Source of the DNA: Marinilabilia rubra
GTDB lineage: Bacteria > Bacteroidota > Bacteroidia > Bacteroidales > Marinilabiliaceae
Direction of reading: 5' to 3'
NCBI RefSeq assembly: GCF_003121985.1
Contig: NZ_QEWP01000001.1
Span: 1-64,000, forward strand
DNA length: 64,000 nt
The position numbers and the translations under genes were made by a program. Shown here piece after piece: positions 28,516 to 37,901 of the stretch. The notes beneath the pieces are model-generated. The model was not told the origin of the DNA. It did no database searches and worked only from the letters and a program-made list of their open reading frames with translations. How positions within the stretch are numbered: position 1 is the first letter of the stretch; each line of letters opens with the position of its first letter.

Positions 28516-28882
28516 ATTCTCTCCTCATCTTTTACTTTAAAACCAAAGGCCGGGTGGATCTTTCTGTTTTTTTCACTACAGAAATAACAAAAATGCAAGG
28601 TGTAAGATACAATAATCGGGTGGGGATATCAAGATAAATCTTGTGAAAAAAAGTTTATGTTCGAACGCATGGCATTTTGGAATAGTATCCGTGTGGTACG
28701 TAGAACAAATAAGACAAAAATTCGCATAAGGACAGCTATTGTCCCGGAAAACCAATAGCTCTGATTAGTGGTAATGAAATTTAAATCATCCTCTGATTTA
28801 AAAGCTTGTTCCTATTGAAAAAATGATCCGGATACTGGACATTCTTCTGTTGGATTGCTACATTTAATTGAATCACAAAAAA
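28516..28882. other. Gene-free stretch with an inverted repeat before fbaB
   Basis: TTTAAATCA (28780-28788), five-base loop, TGATTTAAA (28794-28802) is a perfect 9-bp inverted repeat about 80 bp before the aldolase start. It could be an operator. Nothing else seen. Confidence 0.4.
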
Positions 28883-29962
28883 ATGACCGTTATGGATACC
28901 TTGAAAAACAACACTGAAAAAATTCTTGAATACCTGGGAAGTGATGACTCTCTGCTGACGTTTGACCAGCCCAAAATTTCCAAAGACAGGTTGCTAAAGC
29001 CAGGCCCCGATTATATTGATAAAGCCTTTGGGTTGAGCGACCGCAATGTCAATACTCTGATTAATCTTTCACGGATTTACAACCATGGCCGGTTGGGCGG
29101 TTCAGGGTATTTGTCTATACTTCCCGTCGATCAGGGGATAGAACACACGGGTGGTAGTTCTTTTGCCCCCAACCCCGATTATTTCGATCCGGAGAATATT
29201 ATCAAACTTGCCCTCGAGGGTGGTTGCAATGCGGTAGCCACTACCTTTGGAGGCCTGTCGTTGCACGCCCGCAAGTATGCCCACAAAATTCCTTTTTTGG
29301 TTAAGATCAATCACAATGAGTTGATGACTTTTCCCAATACCTATGACCAGATTATGTTTGGAAGTGTATCTGATGCCTGGAATCTGGGAGCTGCTGCAGT
29401 AGGTGCCACCATTTATTTTGGCTCGGAGGAGTCGGACCGGCAAATTGTTGAAGTGGCCGAAGCTTTTGAGGAGGCACATGAATTGGGTATGGCCACTGTT
29501 CTTTGGTGCTACACCCGCAACAGCAACTTCAAAACCGACCAGCAGGATTACCACACAGCGGCCGATCTGACAGGACAGGCCAATCATCTGGGAGTAACCA
29601 TTAAAGCCGATATCATTAAGCAGAAATTACCAACCTGCAATGGCGGTTTTAAAGAACTGAAGTTTGGTAAAACACACCCGGATATGTATAAGAAACTGGC
29701 TTCCGACAACCCCATCGACCTTTGTCGCTATCAGGTGGCCAACTGTTATATGGGCAAAATAGGACTGATTAATTCCGGAGGTGCTTCTTCGGGCGCCGGC
29801 GATTTTGCCGAGGCCGTTAAAACAGCGGTGGTAAACAAACGTGCCGGCGGTACGGGGTTGATTTCAGGTCGAAAAGCATTTCAACGTCCCATGAAAGAAG
29901 GGATTGAGCTGTTAAATCTTATCCAGGACGTATACCTGAATGATGAGATTACCATAGCCTGA
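28883..29962 (+). CDS. fbaB: Class I fructose-bisphosphate aldolase (DhnA/FbaB type)
   Basis: Schiff-base aldolase cleaving fructose 1,6-bisphosphate in glycolysis and gluconeogenesis. It has the FbaB landmarks [36 protein letters not shown], and the late [16 protein letters not shown] with [12 protein letters not shown]. Length about 359 residues is normal. Several starts are possible: TTG 28868, ATG 28883 and ATG 28892; I use 28883, though 28892 (MDTLKNN) is equally plausible. Transcribed alone. Confidence 0.95.
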   Translation: MTVMDTLKNNTEKILEYLGSDDSLLTFDQPKISKDRLLKPGPDYIDKAFGLSDRNVNTLINLSRIYNHGRLGGSGYLSILPVDQGIEHTGGSSFAPNPDYFDPENIIKLALEGGCNAVATTFGGLSLHARKYAHKIPFLVKINHNELMTFPNTYDQIMFGSVSDAWNLGAAAVGATIYFGSEESDRQIVEVAEAFEEAHELGMATVLWCYTRNSNFKTDQQDYHTAADLTGQANHLGVTIKADIIKQKLPTCNGGFKELKFGKTHPDMYKKLASDNPIDLCRYQVANCYMGKIGLINSGGASSGAGDFAEAVKTAVVNKRAGGTGLISGRKAFQRPMKEGIELLNLIQDVYLNDEITIA

Positions 29963-30311
29963 TAAGTTATATAGTTATAGTCATTAGATGGGTAAGTCTG
30001 ATGACTATAACTTAATACCCGGCCAATATCTTTCATATAAAAGTAAAAAGGGCACCATCAGTGCTCCTGAACAGGTAGTATCGAATTAGGTCTGGCAGAT
30101 TCCGATCCGCCACCGGAGGTAAACCGGCGGATCGGCTTCGGCTCTGCTGCTTTCTTCAGAAAGAATCTGCCGTACCTGATCTTCCATTGGTAAGGTTCGG
30201 CCCCCAAAAACACGCAACAATAAACCGAAGCCTTGAGGTTTTGTAAGAGGCAGGAAGTCAGTTCTTAGGAGTCCTGTAGGGGGAGACTTAATGCCTATCG
30301 CCTTTATCTTG
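29963..30311. repeat. Gene-free stretch with hairpin and REP-like sequence
   Basis: AGTTATAGTCAT (29973-29984) pairs with ATGACTATAACT (30001-30012), a hairpin without a T-run after fbaB. 30090-30178 is a GGCAGATTCCGATCCGCC-type palindromic repeat with AGAATCTGCCG at its end, resembling the REP-like family; a fragment recurs near 51367. Confidence 0.5.
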
Positions 30312-31076
30312 CTATTGGGCAACAGCCGCGATAATGAGAAGTCCTAACCCGGCAACTCCACCCATGAAAGTTCCAAAACCGGTTGTTTCTTTTATATAGA
30401 AATGTTTGTCTCCGCTCTTGTTGAAATTGTTGGGTTTTACCGAAGTGTTGGTCAATGTTTTGGCATTGAATGTTTTGTCCATAAAAAAGGGTTTCTCATC
30501 AGATCCATATTTAGAAAAAGTCAGAAATACACGAAACTGATGCGGAGAGTTGTTGCCAAAATGAATTTGTTCCCCTTTGAAGGATCCGTTAGGGGTGGGG
30601 ATCAAAATTTTTTTGATCTCAGCATTAGGCGTTGAATCAAGAAAATTGGTCTGAATCTTTGGTCCATTGAGCTCGCCTTTGCTGGCAGGAGGGATGAACA
30701 GAAGTGTTTCATCTTTGATGATTTGACCATCTGTGTCGGTGTAATAATTCCTTTTGTCCACAGATGACTGCCGCGTGGTGGAAGATGCGGTGATAACAGA
30801 TTTGTCCTCCCAGAGGGGGATGGTTTTTTCACCCTTGATGAGGTTCGATTTGGTTTTATCCACAATAATGGGGTGTTCGGAATTATTCCGAATATGCATA
30901 ACAATATTCCCCCCATCTCCTGTAAAGGTAAAAGCCACTTTAACAGAATCTTTAATGGAGGATGAAGAATTTTCATTTGTTGCAGGAGCGTCTTCCAGAG
31001 TGACATATTGATAAGTGCTGCAGCTGGTTAATGCCAGTAAGGTTACAAGAAGGGTAAGCAAATAAGTTTGTTTCAT
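30312..31076 (-). CDS. Hypothetical lipoprotein
   Basis: A 254-residue protein with a lipoprotein signal peptide (lipobox ALTSC, Cys about 19). The mature part is beta-rich, with a segment AFTFTGDGGNIVMHIRNNSEHPIIVD that looks like a small beta-sandwich, and it ends in a hydrophobic helix (about 232-252, GFGTFMGGVAGLGLLIIAAVA) that could sit in a membrane. Family not recognised. Gene stands alone. Confidence 0.7.
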   Translation of the reverse strand: MKQTYLLTLLVTLLALTSCSTYQYVTLEDAPATNENSSSSIKDSVKVAFTFTGDGGNIVMHIRNNSEHPIIVDKTKSNLIKGEKTIPLWEDKSVITASSTTRQSSVDKRNYYTDTDGQIIKDETLLFIPPASKGELNGPKIQTNFLDSTPNAEIKKILIPTPNGSFKGEQIHFGNNSPHQFRVFLTFSKYGSDEKPFFMDKTFNAKTLTNTSVKPNNFNKSGDKHFYIKETTGFGTFMGGVAGLGLLIIAAVAQ

Positions 31077-31576
31077 GAGTTGAGTTGTTTTTGGGAAAAA
31101 AAACTTTAAGAATTTATATCAATTATTTTGCCAAATTTGAATTTTTTGTTTGCATAGTCGGTTTTTGTTTTTCAATTGACAAAAGAGGTTGTCTCAAAAG
31201 TCCAATTTTGATGTCATTGGTAGCTTGTCGAAGAATCTTTTTTTTGAAGTGTAGATGTTTCGCCTCCGCTCAACATGACATGCATTTGATATTTTATACT
31301 TTTTCAAAGCTCCGGAAATGAAATTTTTAAGTTTGAATGAATGTTTTTGATAAAATTCAGAATATTAATTTTATGCGATTTGTCTAATATCAATAGATCG
31401 TTAGTCCCGATGCTTCGGGATAGACATAAGATATAAGATGAATTGTATGATATTGAAAATCTGCACCTTAGCACAAACAATCGTTTAAATATAAATAGTT
31501 GACTACAAGTGCCTTATAAAAGTTTAACGGAGTATTGTAATATCTAACTTCTAAAAATCTAAAGATCTATTGTGAT
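31077..31576. repeat. Gene-free stretch with dispersed repeats
   Basis: 31185-31280 is a forward copy of the MITE-like family (GTTGTCTCAAAAGTCC ... AGCTTGTCGAAGAATCT ... GTTTCGCCTCCGCTCAACAT). 31390-31425 has CAATAGATCGTTAG plus a TCCCGATGCTTCGGGA hairpin. 31500-31570 carries the 'TATAAAAGTTTAACGGAGTATTG' type repeat split over this span and TCTAA units just before the esterase start. Confidence 0.6.
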
Positions 31577-32401
31577 ATGAAACACACAAAACTACTATTA
31601 CTGTTAATCTTTCTGACCGTCAATACCGTTGGACAGGATACGGAATACAAATCAGAAACAAATATTCATTACTACCCATCAGAGGTGAATCAGTCCGACA
31701 CATACATCAATGAGCGATGCGCATTGGATATTTATTATCCTGAAAATAAAGAAAACTTCAGCTCCATCGTTTGGTTCCACGGTGGAGGGCTGAGTGCAGG
31801 ACAAAAAGAAATCCCTGAAGCATTGAAGAATCAAGGAGTCTGTGTAATTGGCGTAAATTATCGTTTGCATCCTAAAGTTGAATCACCAAAATATGTTGAG
31901 GACGCTGCTGCTGCGGTGGCATGGACCATCAAAAACATCCACCGGTACGGGGGTGATTCCACTATGGTTTTCGTGTCCGGCCATTCTGCCGGAGGCTATC
32001 TTACAAGTATGGTTGGATTGGACAAACGCTGGCTTGCCAAATTTGATGTGAATGCCAATCAAATTGCAGGTCTTATTCCTTTTAGCGGACACACCATCAC
32101 CCATTTTACTGTCAGAAAGGAAAGAGGAATACCCGGCACCCGGCCAATTGTCGATGATATGGCTCCGCTTTACCACGTCAGAGCCGATGCTCCACCTCTT
32201 TTGTTGATTACCGGAGATCGGGAACTGGAGATGCTGGGCCGGTATGAGGAAAACGCTTACATGATGCGTATGATGAAAGTGGCAGGGCATAAAGATACCC
32301 GCCTGTTTGAGTTGGACGGTTACGGACATGGAATGACTTATCCTGCTTTTCCGCTATTATTGGAGGAAGTTAAGCGCATTGAAAAAGGTTTAAATAAATA
32401 G
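31577..32401 (+). CDS. Secreted alpha/beta hydrolase, acetyl-esterase-like
   Basis: Carboxylic-ester hydrolase of the HSL/BD-FAE type, 274 residues. Signal peptide 1-20. Oxyanion motif HGGG (68-71), nucleophile S137 in GHSAGG, Asp in LITGDRELEML and His in GYGHGM complete the triad. Such enzymes remove acetyl or acyl groups from polysaccharides or other esters. No polysaccharide locus is next to it, so the substrate is open. Transcribed alone. Confidence 0.9.
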   Translation: MKHTKLLLLLIFLTVNTVGQDTEYKSETNIHYYPSEVNQSDTYINERCALDIYYPENKENFSSIVWFHGGGLSAGQKEIPEALKNQGVCVIGVNYRLHPKVESPKYVEDAAAAVAWTIKNIHRYGGDSTMVFVSGHSAGGYLTSMVGLDKRWLAKFDVNANQIAGLIPFSGHTITHFTVRKERGIPGTRPIVDDMAPLYHVRADAPPLLLITGDRELEMLGRYEENAYMMRMMKVAGHKDTRLFELDGYGHGMTYPAFPLLLEEVKRIEKGLNK

Positions 32402-32482
32402 CATTAGTGTTAGTATTTGGTTGGAGAATGATTTTAAACCCACTGATTTAATTTGGTGGGTTTTTTTTGAACTATTTAGTTT

Positions 32483-32659
32483 CTGTCCATAAAGTACCAC
32501 TTGCGTCCCCGAAGGATCGGGGCAGGCTGTTACGCTTGCCGCCAAAATACTCATCCCGAAGGATCGGGACTCCGTTTTTGGCGGCTTAGCAAGCCTAGCA
32601 ATTGGCACTTTCTGACCAGAAACAGCTCTAAAAACAGGATTTACTTAGTTTATGGACAG
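32483..32659. mobile_element. MITE-like element with CTGTCCATAAA ends
   Basis: Left end CTGTCCATAAAGTACCA, right end TTAGTTTATGGACAG, giving an 11-bp terminal inverted repeat. Inside are palindromes of the TCCCGAAGGATCGGGA kind and 'TGGCACTTTCTGACC'. A shorter copy lies in reverse at 27621-27727. The surrounding 32402-32769 gap holds no gene. Confidence 0.65.
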
Positions 32660-32769
32660 GCACTTCTATTTAGAATGACTTAAGATTGCCATTTATCCTG
32701 CCTGAAACATTTCATTTCTGCCTCAAATTCGCAACTAACTCCTTATAAACCGTCTAAAGAGTTGTTAGT

Positions 32770-35700
32770 ATGCGAATTATCACATTTTTACTATTGCTTA
32801 TTTTTGCCAGCCCGGTATTTTCACAAACCACTGAGCAAATAAAATTGCCCGGATTTGGAGAAATTCCTGTAACCAAAACAGGAGATCTGTATTCAGTCAA
32901 ATTACGTAATTATGGGACTTTTGACTTTAAAGGAAGTATAAATCCTTTGGAGTTGGAATCTACTGTTACCATAGGCCAAATGAGTAAACTGCCCGGGTAT
33001 GAGATTTATAAAAATCTTGGACTTGAAGATATTACGCTAAACCTGTCCGGAGATGGTTTTATTTTCGAAGCCAACGCTGACACTCGTAAAAATTTAGCGA
33101 CCTTATGTGATGCTTTTAACATTACCGCTCCCTTTATTAAAATAAAAGCTAAGATAGCCAGGGATGGTTTTGCTACTCAGGGGGCCTTATCTTTTGAAGA
33201 TGATCCCATTGAAGTGATCATCATCCCAAGCCAGGGAACCAAATATTCATTAGTGGAACTTGAGCTGGGAGCTAAAATTGGGATTAGTATGCCGGGAGCT
33301 GAAGATGAAGGGGATGACTCTGCATCCGGCACCCGGGGGAACCAGGGAAAAGGTGGCGGCAAACTCTTTGATATCTCGCCTGAGATTGGGGTAAAGACCA
33401 CCATGGGTATTCAGCCAACCAAATGGGATCCTGATTTAGAGACAGTCGTTGCTTTTTCTTACAATTTGGTGACACAGGAAATCACCGGCTCGGGATCGAT
33501 GGTTGGTGAGTGGTCGAATCCATTTAATTTGTCCAAGTTTTTGGCGCCCGAGACCATCGTTCTGGCTGATGCTGCCATTGAGATGGGATACATCCCGGGA
33601 TCACCTACACCTACCAATATTGGATTTCACTTTGGAAGAGCCCGCCTTTTCGGACTGGAATACACTGTGGCTATGTCTATGGCTCCTGCCGACAAGCAGA
33701 TAGCTGTAAAAGCAGGACGGCCCAAAATGACCATGAACCAGTTCACCGATATGCTTCAAAGCTTTAAACTCAATGTGCCTGATATTTTTCCGGATGAAAT
33801 TTATATTGAAGATGTGGAGATAACAATGGCCCCTGCCGGTGCCGAGATTGGTGAATTTGAGTTGGATGATGGTTTGAGGTTTAAGGGGGTTGCCAATTTC
33901 CGTAATACCTTTAAGGGAGATATTAACTTTATTGCCAGTGTAAGTCAGGGCTTCTTCCTGGATTACAATATCGATGCTGATTTTAAGCGAATGCTGATGA
34001 ATGAACTCAGAAAGGTGAAACCTTTGGCTCCTGTTATGGATCGTGCGTTGAGTACACTTCAGGTTCGTAAGGTCAATCTTCATCTCGAAGCTAATCGCGA
34101 GGACCTGAAACTTGCCGGAAAAACACATGTGAAGTTTGAAGTTTTCGATAAGACCTTTGAATTTGATGTAGAGGGACAACTTGATCCACAAAAGATTGCT
34201 GAGAAGGCTATTGATAAAATTGTTGAGGAAGGAGAAGTGCTTCAAATGGCCAATAAGGTAAGAGATGTTGTGGGTGGAGCTTCTAAAAAAGCCTATGGAA
34301 TTGCCAGTAATGCTTTTAATGATGCGCGGAAAGAACTTGGTACTGTAGCTCGACATACTCACGGAAAGGAGGCAGCAGAAAGTGCTGTAGGATTTTTAAA
34401 GACTGCGATCACAGAAAGAAAGCTCGACTGGGAAAATAAAAGCAAAACCAAATGTGATAAAGAATGTGTGCCCAGGCTTGCCCGGAATATGGCGGATCCA
34501 ATGCTTAGAGGAACCAATAATTCCGTAAGCAGCTTTTACAATGAAGTAATGCCCAGTCTTCGCAGAGTTGTTGGTGATAATGAAAGTGAGACCAAAGAGA
34601 TGCGAAAAAAGATTATTTGGAACGATTGGAAAAAGCTGGCACAAAAAATAGATAAGGATTGGGCGAGTATTATTAAAGATGATACTTACATCCGGTTTTA
34701 CATTAAACCTTCCAGTGCTACAAACGGGGGGCATATTTATCGACGATTGGTGCGCAAAGAGCGGGATGAACATAAAAAGTTCCGCTTATCCATATGGGAA
34801 AAAATGCTGACTGAGGTGGATCGTTCTAACGAACTCTACAATGTTTATCGTATTTACTCGGTGGCCGACGAAGATAAGTCATGGGATATCCCCGGCCTCC
34901 ATTTTAATGCCAGGACCAAAGGGGGAAAGCTTAACCTATATAAAGACGACAATGGAGCCGACCGCTTTATTAAAGTCATCGATAGTGATAACGACGGTGT
35001 GGTTATGTTCCAGCCTCAGCACTCAGATTGTGTTGTAGACGTTACCGGTGGATCAAGTGCAACTGGTAATCATATGCAGCTTTGGCATCAGAATAATACT
35101 GCATCACAGAGATTTAAGCTGATTGAGGTTCCCGGTAAAATCGACACCTATTTTATCGAAACAAAAGATGGTCTTTACCTGACATCCGGGCGAACGATTA
35201 CTCAGGAAACGCCCACCAAGACCGAAAACCAAATGTGGTATTTTGAGAAAGCTTATACCAGTGAAATGGATCCCCCAAAAAGCGACAAATACCGAATCAG
35301 GAGTATGGCAGGTAAAAAGCTTTATATCGATGTGCCGGGAAGAGGTGAAGGAATTGATGGTAAAGATGCCTACTTACAGTTATGGAGTATGGATTCAGGC
35401 CCTGATCGTACCATTCAAATTAGTAATGAAAAAGATGGCAATCTGTTTACCCTTCAACCTTTGCACGGAAAATGGGTGTTCGATGTAGAAGGCTATTCTC
35501 ACAGCAAAGGAGCCAGAATTCAATTGTATGACAAAAACAAGACTCCAAACCAGTTTTTTGAATTTGTTTACGCCGGAGCTCCTATGGTATATCAAATCAG
35601 ATGCTTTCACAGTGGCAAATTCCTTGATGCATCTGCTGGAGGTATTAACCAAAACGGATGTAAAGTACAGCAATGGGCGGGTCACAACGGAGATAATCAA

Positions 35701-36228
35701 AAGTGGAAACTCGAATCTGTAGGTCCTCACTGGGCAGCGCCCCCTAAAGATCAGGCTTTCTTTATTCGACCGGCCTATTCCAAAAAATACTGGGATCTTG
35801 GCGGTGATGGTGCTGAAACCAACAAAAAAGGAAAACGGTTTAAACTGTGGACCTTAAATGGAGGTGGTGACCGTAAATTTAAATTCAAGCCCACCGGAGA
35901 TCATTCCTGGTTGAATATTCAGGTTCAGAATGGCGGCAGACAAGTAGATTGCAAGGGAGGAAAAGTTAAAAGTAATGGAACCCCTCTTCATCTTTGGGAT
36001 GCCCATGGTGGCGATTCTCAAAAGTTTGCCATAAAACCAACCGGTCCCAATACCTTTGTATTGCTGTCTAAAGGCTACAAAGCAGTGGACATTAAAAGCG
36101 GGGATATTCATGACAATGGTGCCGAAATACATCTTTGGAGTCAGCATTACGGTGCAAGCCAGCAATTTGTAATTGAGTATGCCGATGGGCCTAAAAGGGG
36201 ACAGGTATATAAGTTTCCAGGATTTTAG
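32770..36228 (+). CDS. Large secreted protein with unknown head and C-terminal triple lectin module
   Basis: An 1152-residue exported protein (signal peptide 1-18, VFSQ). Residues about 20-470 are beta-rich and of no family I recognise, with an acidic, Gly-rich loop at about 178-195. Residues about 480-690 are helical and charged, with a CDKEC pair near 560. Residues about 690-1145 are three ricin-type beta-trefoil blocks, strikingly similar in order and wording to the MACPF protein at 668-3091 (for example DRFIKVI, GNHMQLW/GTKIHLW, QFRF/FFEFVYAG, QKWKLE.GP.W.AP, SQKFAI.PTG, FSKG/LSKGYKA.DI). The two probably bind the same surface glycan with different effector heads. Terminator follows at 36252. 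Confidence 0.8.
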   Translation: MRIITFLLLLIFASPVFSQTTEQIKLPGFGEIPVTKTGDLYSVKLRNYGTFDFKGSINPLELESTVTIGQMSKLPGYEIYKNLGLEDITLNLSGDGFIFEANADTRKNLATLCDAFNITAPFIKIKAKIARDGFATQGALSFEDDPIEVIIIPSQGTKYSLVELELGAKIGISMPGAEDEGDDSASGTRGNQGKGGGKLFDISPEIGVKTTMGIQPTKWDPDLETVVAFSYNLVTQEITGSGSMVGEWSNPFNLSKFLAPETIVLADAAIEMGYIPGSPTPTNIGFHFGRARLFGLEYTVAMSMAPADKQIAVKAGRPKMTMNQFTDMLQSFKLNVPDIFPDEIYIEDVEITMAPAGAEIGEFELDDGLRFKGVANFRNTFKGDINFIASVSQGFFLDYNIDADFKRMLMNELRKVKPLAPVMDRALSTLQVRKVNLHLEANREDLKLAGKTHVKFEVFDKTFEFDVEGQLDPQKIAEKAIDKIVEEGEVLQMANKVRDVVGGASKKAYGIASNAFNDARKELGTVARHTHGKEAAESAVGFLKTAITERKLDWENKSKTKCDKECVPRLARNMADPMLRGTNNSVSSFYNEVMPSLRRVVGDNESETKEMRKKIIWNDWKKLAQKIDKDWASIIKDDTYIRFYIKPSSATNGGHIYRRLVRKERDEHKKFRLSIWEKMLTEVDRSNELYNVYRIYSVADEDKSWDIPGLHFNARTKGGKLNLYKDDNGADRFIKVIDSDNDGVVMFQPQHSDCVVDVTGGSSATGNHMQLWHQNNTASQRFKLIEVPGKIDTYFIETKDGLYLTSGRTITQETPTKTENQMWYFEKAYTSEMDPPKSDKYRIRSMAGKKLYIDVPGRGEGIDGKDAYLQLWSMDSGPDRTIQISNEKDGNLFTLQPLHGKWVFDVEGYSHSKGARIQLYDKNKTPNQFFEFVYAGAPMVYQIRCFHSGKFLDASAGGINQNGCKVQQWAGHNGDNQKWKLESVGPHWAAPPKDQAFFIRPAYSKKYWDLGGDGAETNKKGKRFKLWTLNGGGDRKFKFKPTGDHSWLNIQVQNGGRQVDCKGGKVKSNGTPLHLWDAHGGDSQKFAIKPTGPNTFVLLSKGYKAVDIKSGDIHDNGAEIHLWSQHYGASQQFVIEYADGPKRGQVYKFPGF

Positions 36229-36251
36229 GTAAGGATAAAAAAAATGAGAAT

Positions 36252-36281
36252 AGGGCTGTTCCTGAGGGAGCAGTCCTTTTT
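36252..36281 (+). terminator. Terminator of the lectin-module gene
   Basis: AGGGCTGTTCC (36252-36262) pairs, with a G-T pair, with GGGAGCAGTCCT (36266-36277), followed by a T5 run. Confidence 0.65.
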
Positions 36282-36285
36282 GCTT

Positions 36286-36729
36286 TTACTGACTTTTCAA
36301 ATGTTCTATGACTTTATCCAACTTCTCCTTCAAATCTATTAATTCTTCTACCGATAAAGTTTCGGAGATCAGGCCATCGGCTAATTGCTGAGGAATCTTC
36401 GCTGCTTCTTCCTCCAGATCACGTCCTTTTTCTGTTAGTTCAATAAAAACTTTACGCTCATCTTCCTGAGAGCGCTGGCGGTTTAGAAGCCCCATGGTCA
36501 TCATTCGCTTCAGAAGCGGGGTAAGTGTGTTGGTATTTAACAAAAGCTTGCCTGATAGCTCACTTACCGTTATTTTGCCATGTTCCCACAAAACTATTAG
36601 AACGAGGTATTGAGGATAAGTTATCCCAAGTTTTTCCAGATAGGGCTGATACTTCTTGGTTATGAGCCTGGAGGCAGCATAAACCGGGAAGCACAGCTGG
36701 TTACTTAGTTTTAATTGTTCGTAAGCCAT
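36286..36729 (-). CDS. MarR-family regulator, OhrR-like
   Basis: A 147-residue winged-helix repressor. The N-terminus LKLSNQLCFPVYAASRLI holds the single conserved Cys (C13) and following Tyr/Arg pattern of OhrR, the sensor of organic hydroperoxides. The winged helix contains GKITVSELSGKLLLNTNTLTPLLKRM and the RSQEDERKVFIELT wing. Oxidation of the Cys releases the DNA in known family members. The gene lies 190 bp from glutathione peroxidase in the same direction, with a MITE-like element between, so control of that gene is likely but inferred. Confidence 0.88.
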   Translation of the reverse strand: MAYEQLKLSNQLCFPVYAASRLITKKYQPYLEKLGITYPQYLVLIVLWEHGKITVSELSGKLLLNTNTLTPLLKRMMTMGLLNRQRSQEDERKVFIELTEKGRDLEEEAAKIPQQLADGLISETLSVEELIDLKEKLDKVIEHLKSQ

Positions 36730-36763
36730 GACAAGCCTTTTGTACTGTTTATATTTTAATTCA

Positions 36764-36903
36764 AAGGAAGTTGTCCAAAAGAGTCCGAAACATCAACTAG
36801 CTTGTCATGTTGAGCATAGGCGAAACATCTGTATATTAAACGAACAGATTCTTCGGCAAGCTCAGAATGACATCAGATTTGGACTTTTTGGAACAGCTTC
36901 CTT
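36764..36903. mobile_element. MITE-like element, complete copy
   Basis: The left end AAGGAAGTTGTCCAAAAGAG and the right end, whose reverse complement reads AAGGAAGCTGTTCCAAAAAG, form an about 22-bp inverted repeat. Inside is the reverse of the shared text 'GAGCTTGCCGAAGAATCTG'. About 140 bp. Other copies: 45269-45403 complete, 31185-31280 partial, fragments near 6010, 18957, 20573 and 53913. Confidence 0.75.
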
Positions 36904-36920
36904 CCATGCCGGGGACAAAT

Positions 36921-37415
36921 TTAAACAGTTTCTTTATTCAAAATGCCTTTCAGATATTGCTCTATGGCTTCCGGTTTCGTAGTTGGAGCAAATCGCTTCA
37001 CTGGTTTTCCTTCAGAGTCAATCAAAAACTTTGTGAAATTCCACTTTATCATGCTGCCAAATATTCCCCCTAATTCGTTTTTTAGGTATTTAAAGATTGG
37101 ATGTGCATTTTCCCCGTTAACATCCACTTTGGCAAACATCGGGAAAGTAACCCCATAGTTGGTGTAACAGGTTTCTGAAATGGACTTTTCATCCCCGGGC
37201 TCCTGATTGGCAAATTGATTACAAGGGAAACCCAGTATGACAAGGCCTTTGTCCTTATACTTTTTGTAAAGAGCTTCCAGCCCTTTATACTGAGGTGTTA
37301 ATCCACATTTGCTGGCTGTGTTTACAACCAGTATGGTCTTCCCCTTGTATGTATTCATATTTACTTTCTGTCCGAAAAGAGTTGCCGCTGAGAAATTATA
37401 AAAATTGCTTTCCAT
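36921..37415 (-). CDS. Glutathione peroxidase-family thiol peroxidase
   Basis: Cys-type glutathione peroxidase homologue, 164 residues. The peroxidatic Cys is in NTASKCGLT (C37), with the conserved GFPCNQF and WNFTKFL motifs supplying the Gln, Trp and Asn of the active site. Members without selenocysteine usually accept electrons from thioredoxin. No signal peptide, so cytoplasmic. Paired with the OhrR-like regulator and thus likely part of the organic peroxide response. Confidence 0.95.
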   Translation of the reverse strand: MESNFYNFSAATLFGQKVNMNTYKGKTILVVNTASKCGLTPQYKGLEALYKKYKDKGLVILGFPCNQFANQEPGDEKSISETCYTNYGVTFPMFAKVDVNGENAHPIFKYLKNELGGIFGSMIKWNFTKFLIDSEGKPVKRFAPTTKPEAIEQYLKGILNKETV

Positions 37416-37901
37416 GCTTAAATATTTTTAGATTTAAATGACGTGAACGAAAAGATCGCGCACGACACGAATGTAGATGTTTTTTGATTCTCTGTCAATA
37501 TTTTTTTTGGAATTATACTTGTTATTGCTTTAAAGTACCGATTATTAGTGTTGTATGATTTGTCATAAATCTTACCTGACTGCCGTCAGGCAGGTATCTA
37601 AAAATCTAACGATCCATTGTAATAGTTAATCAGCAATTTAAAAGCATGGATGGGCTGAAAAGAAATCTGTTTTTCAGGGGGGGGTATTGGGGTGCGGAGT
37701 TGTAGTGAAACTAATTTGAGTGTTAGTGTGAACGGAGCACCTTCCTGATGATTTGTTTAAACAGGTTGTATGGCCGGAGAGATGAAGAAGTTTATCTTTT
37801 TTAGTCAAAGCTTAACAAAAAGCTTAACTTTTTACTATATTTGAAAAGAATCGATAAAAGTTTAATATTTAAACCTGCGTTGGAACCCTAATCCAATTAA
37901 A
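37416..37901. other. Gene-free stretch leading to the TelA/flotillin operon
   Basis: 37570-37620 contains the CTGACTGCCGTCAGGCAGG palindrome and the TCTAA units of the dispersed repeat seen at 4319 and 48065. A TATATTTG box is at 37836-37843. No gene seen. Confidence 0.5.
37836..37843 (+). promoter_or_regulatory. Probable -7 element for the XpaC-TelA-SPFH operon
   Basis: TATATTTG matches TAnnTTTG exactly; the -33 region (TTAA near 37812) is a poor match. The first gene starts 58 bp downstream. Confidence 0.45.
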
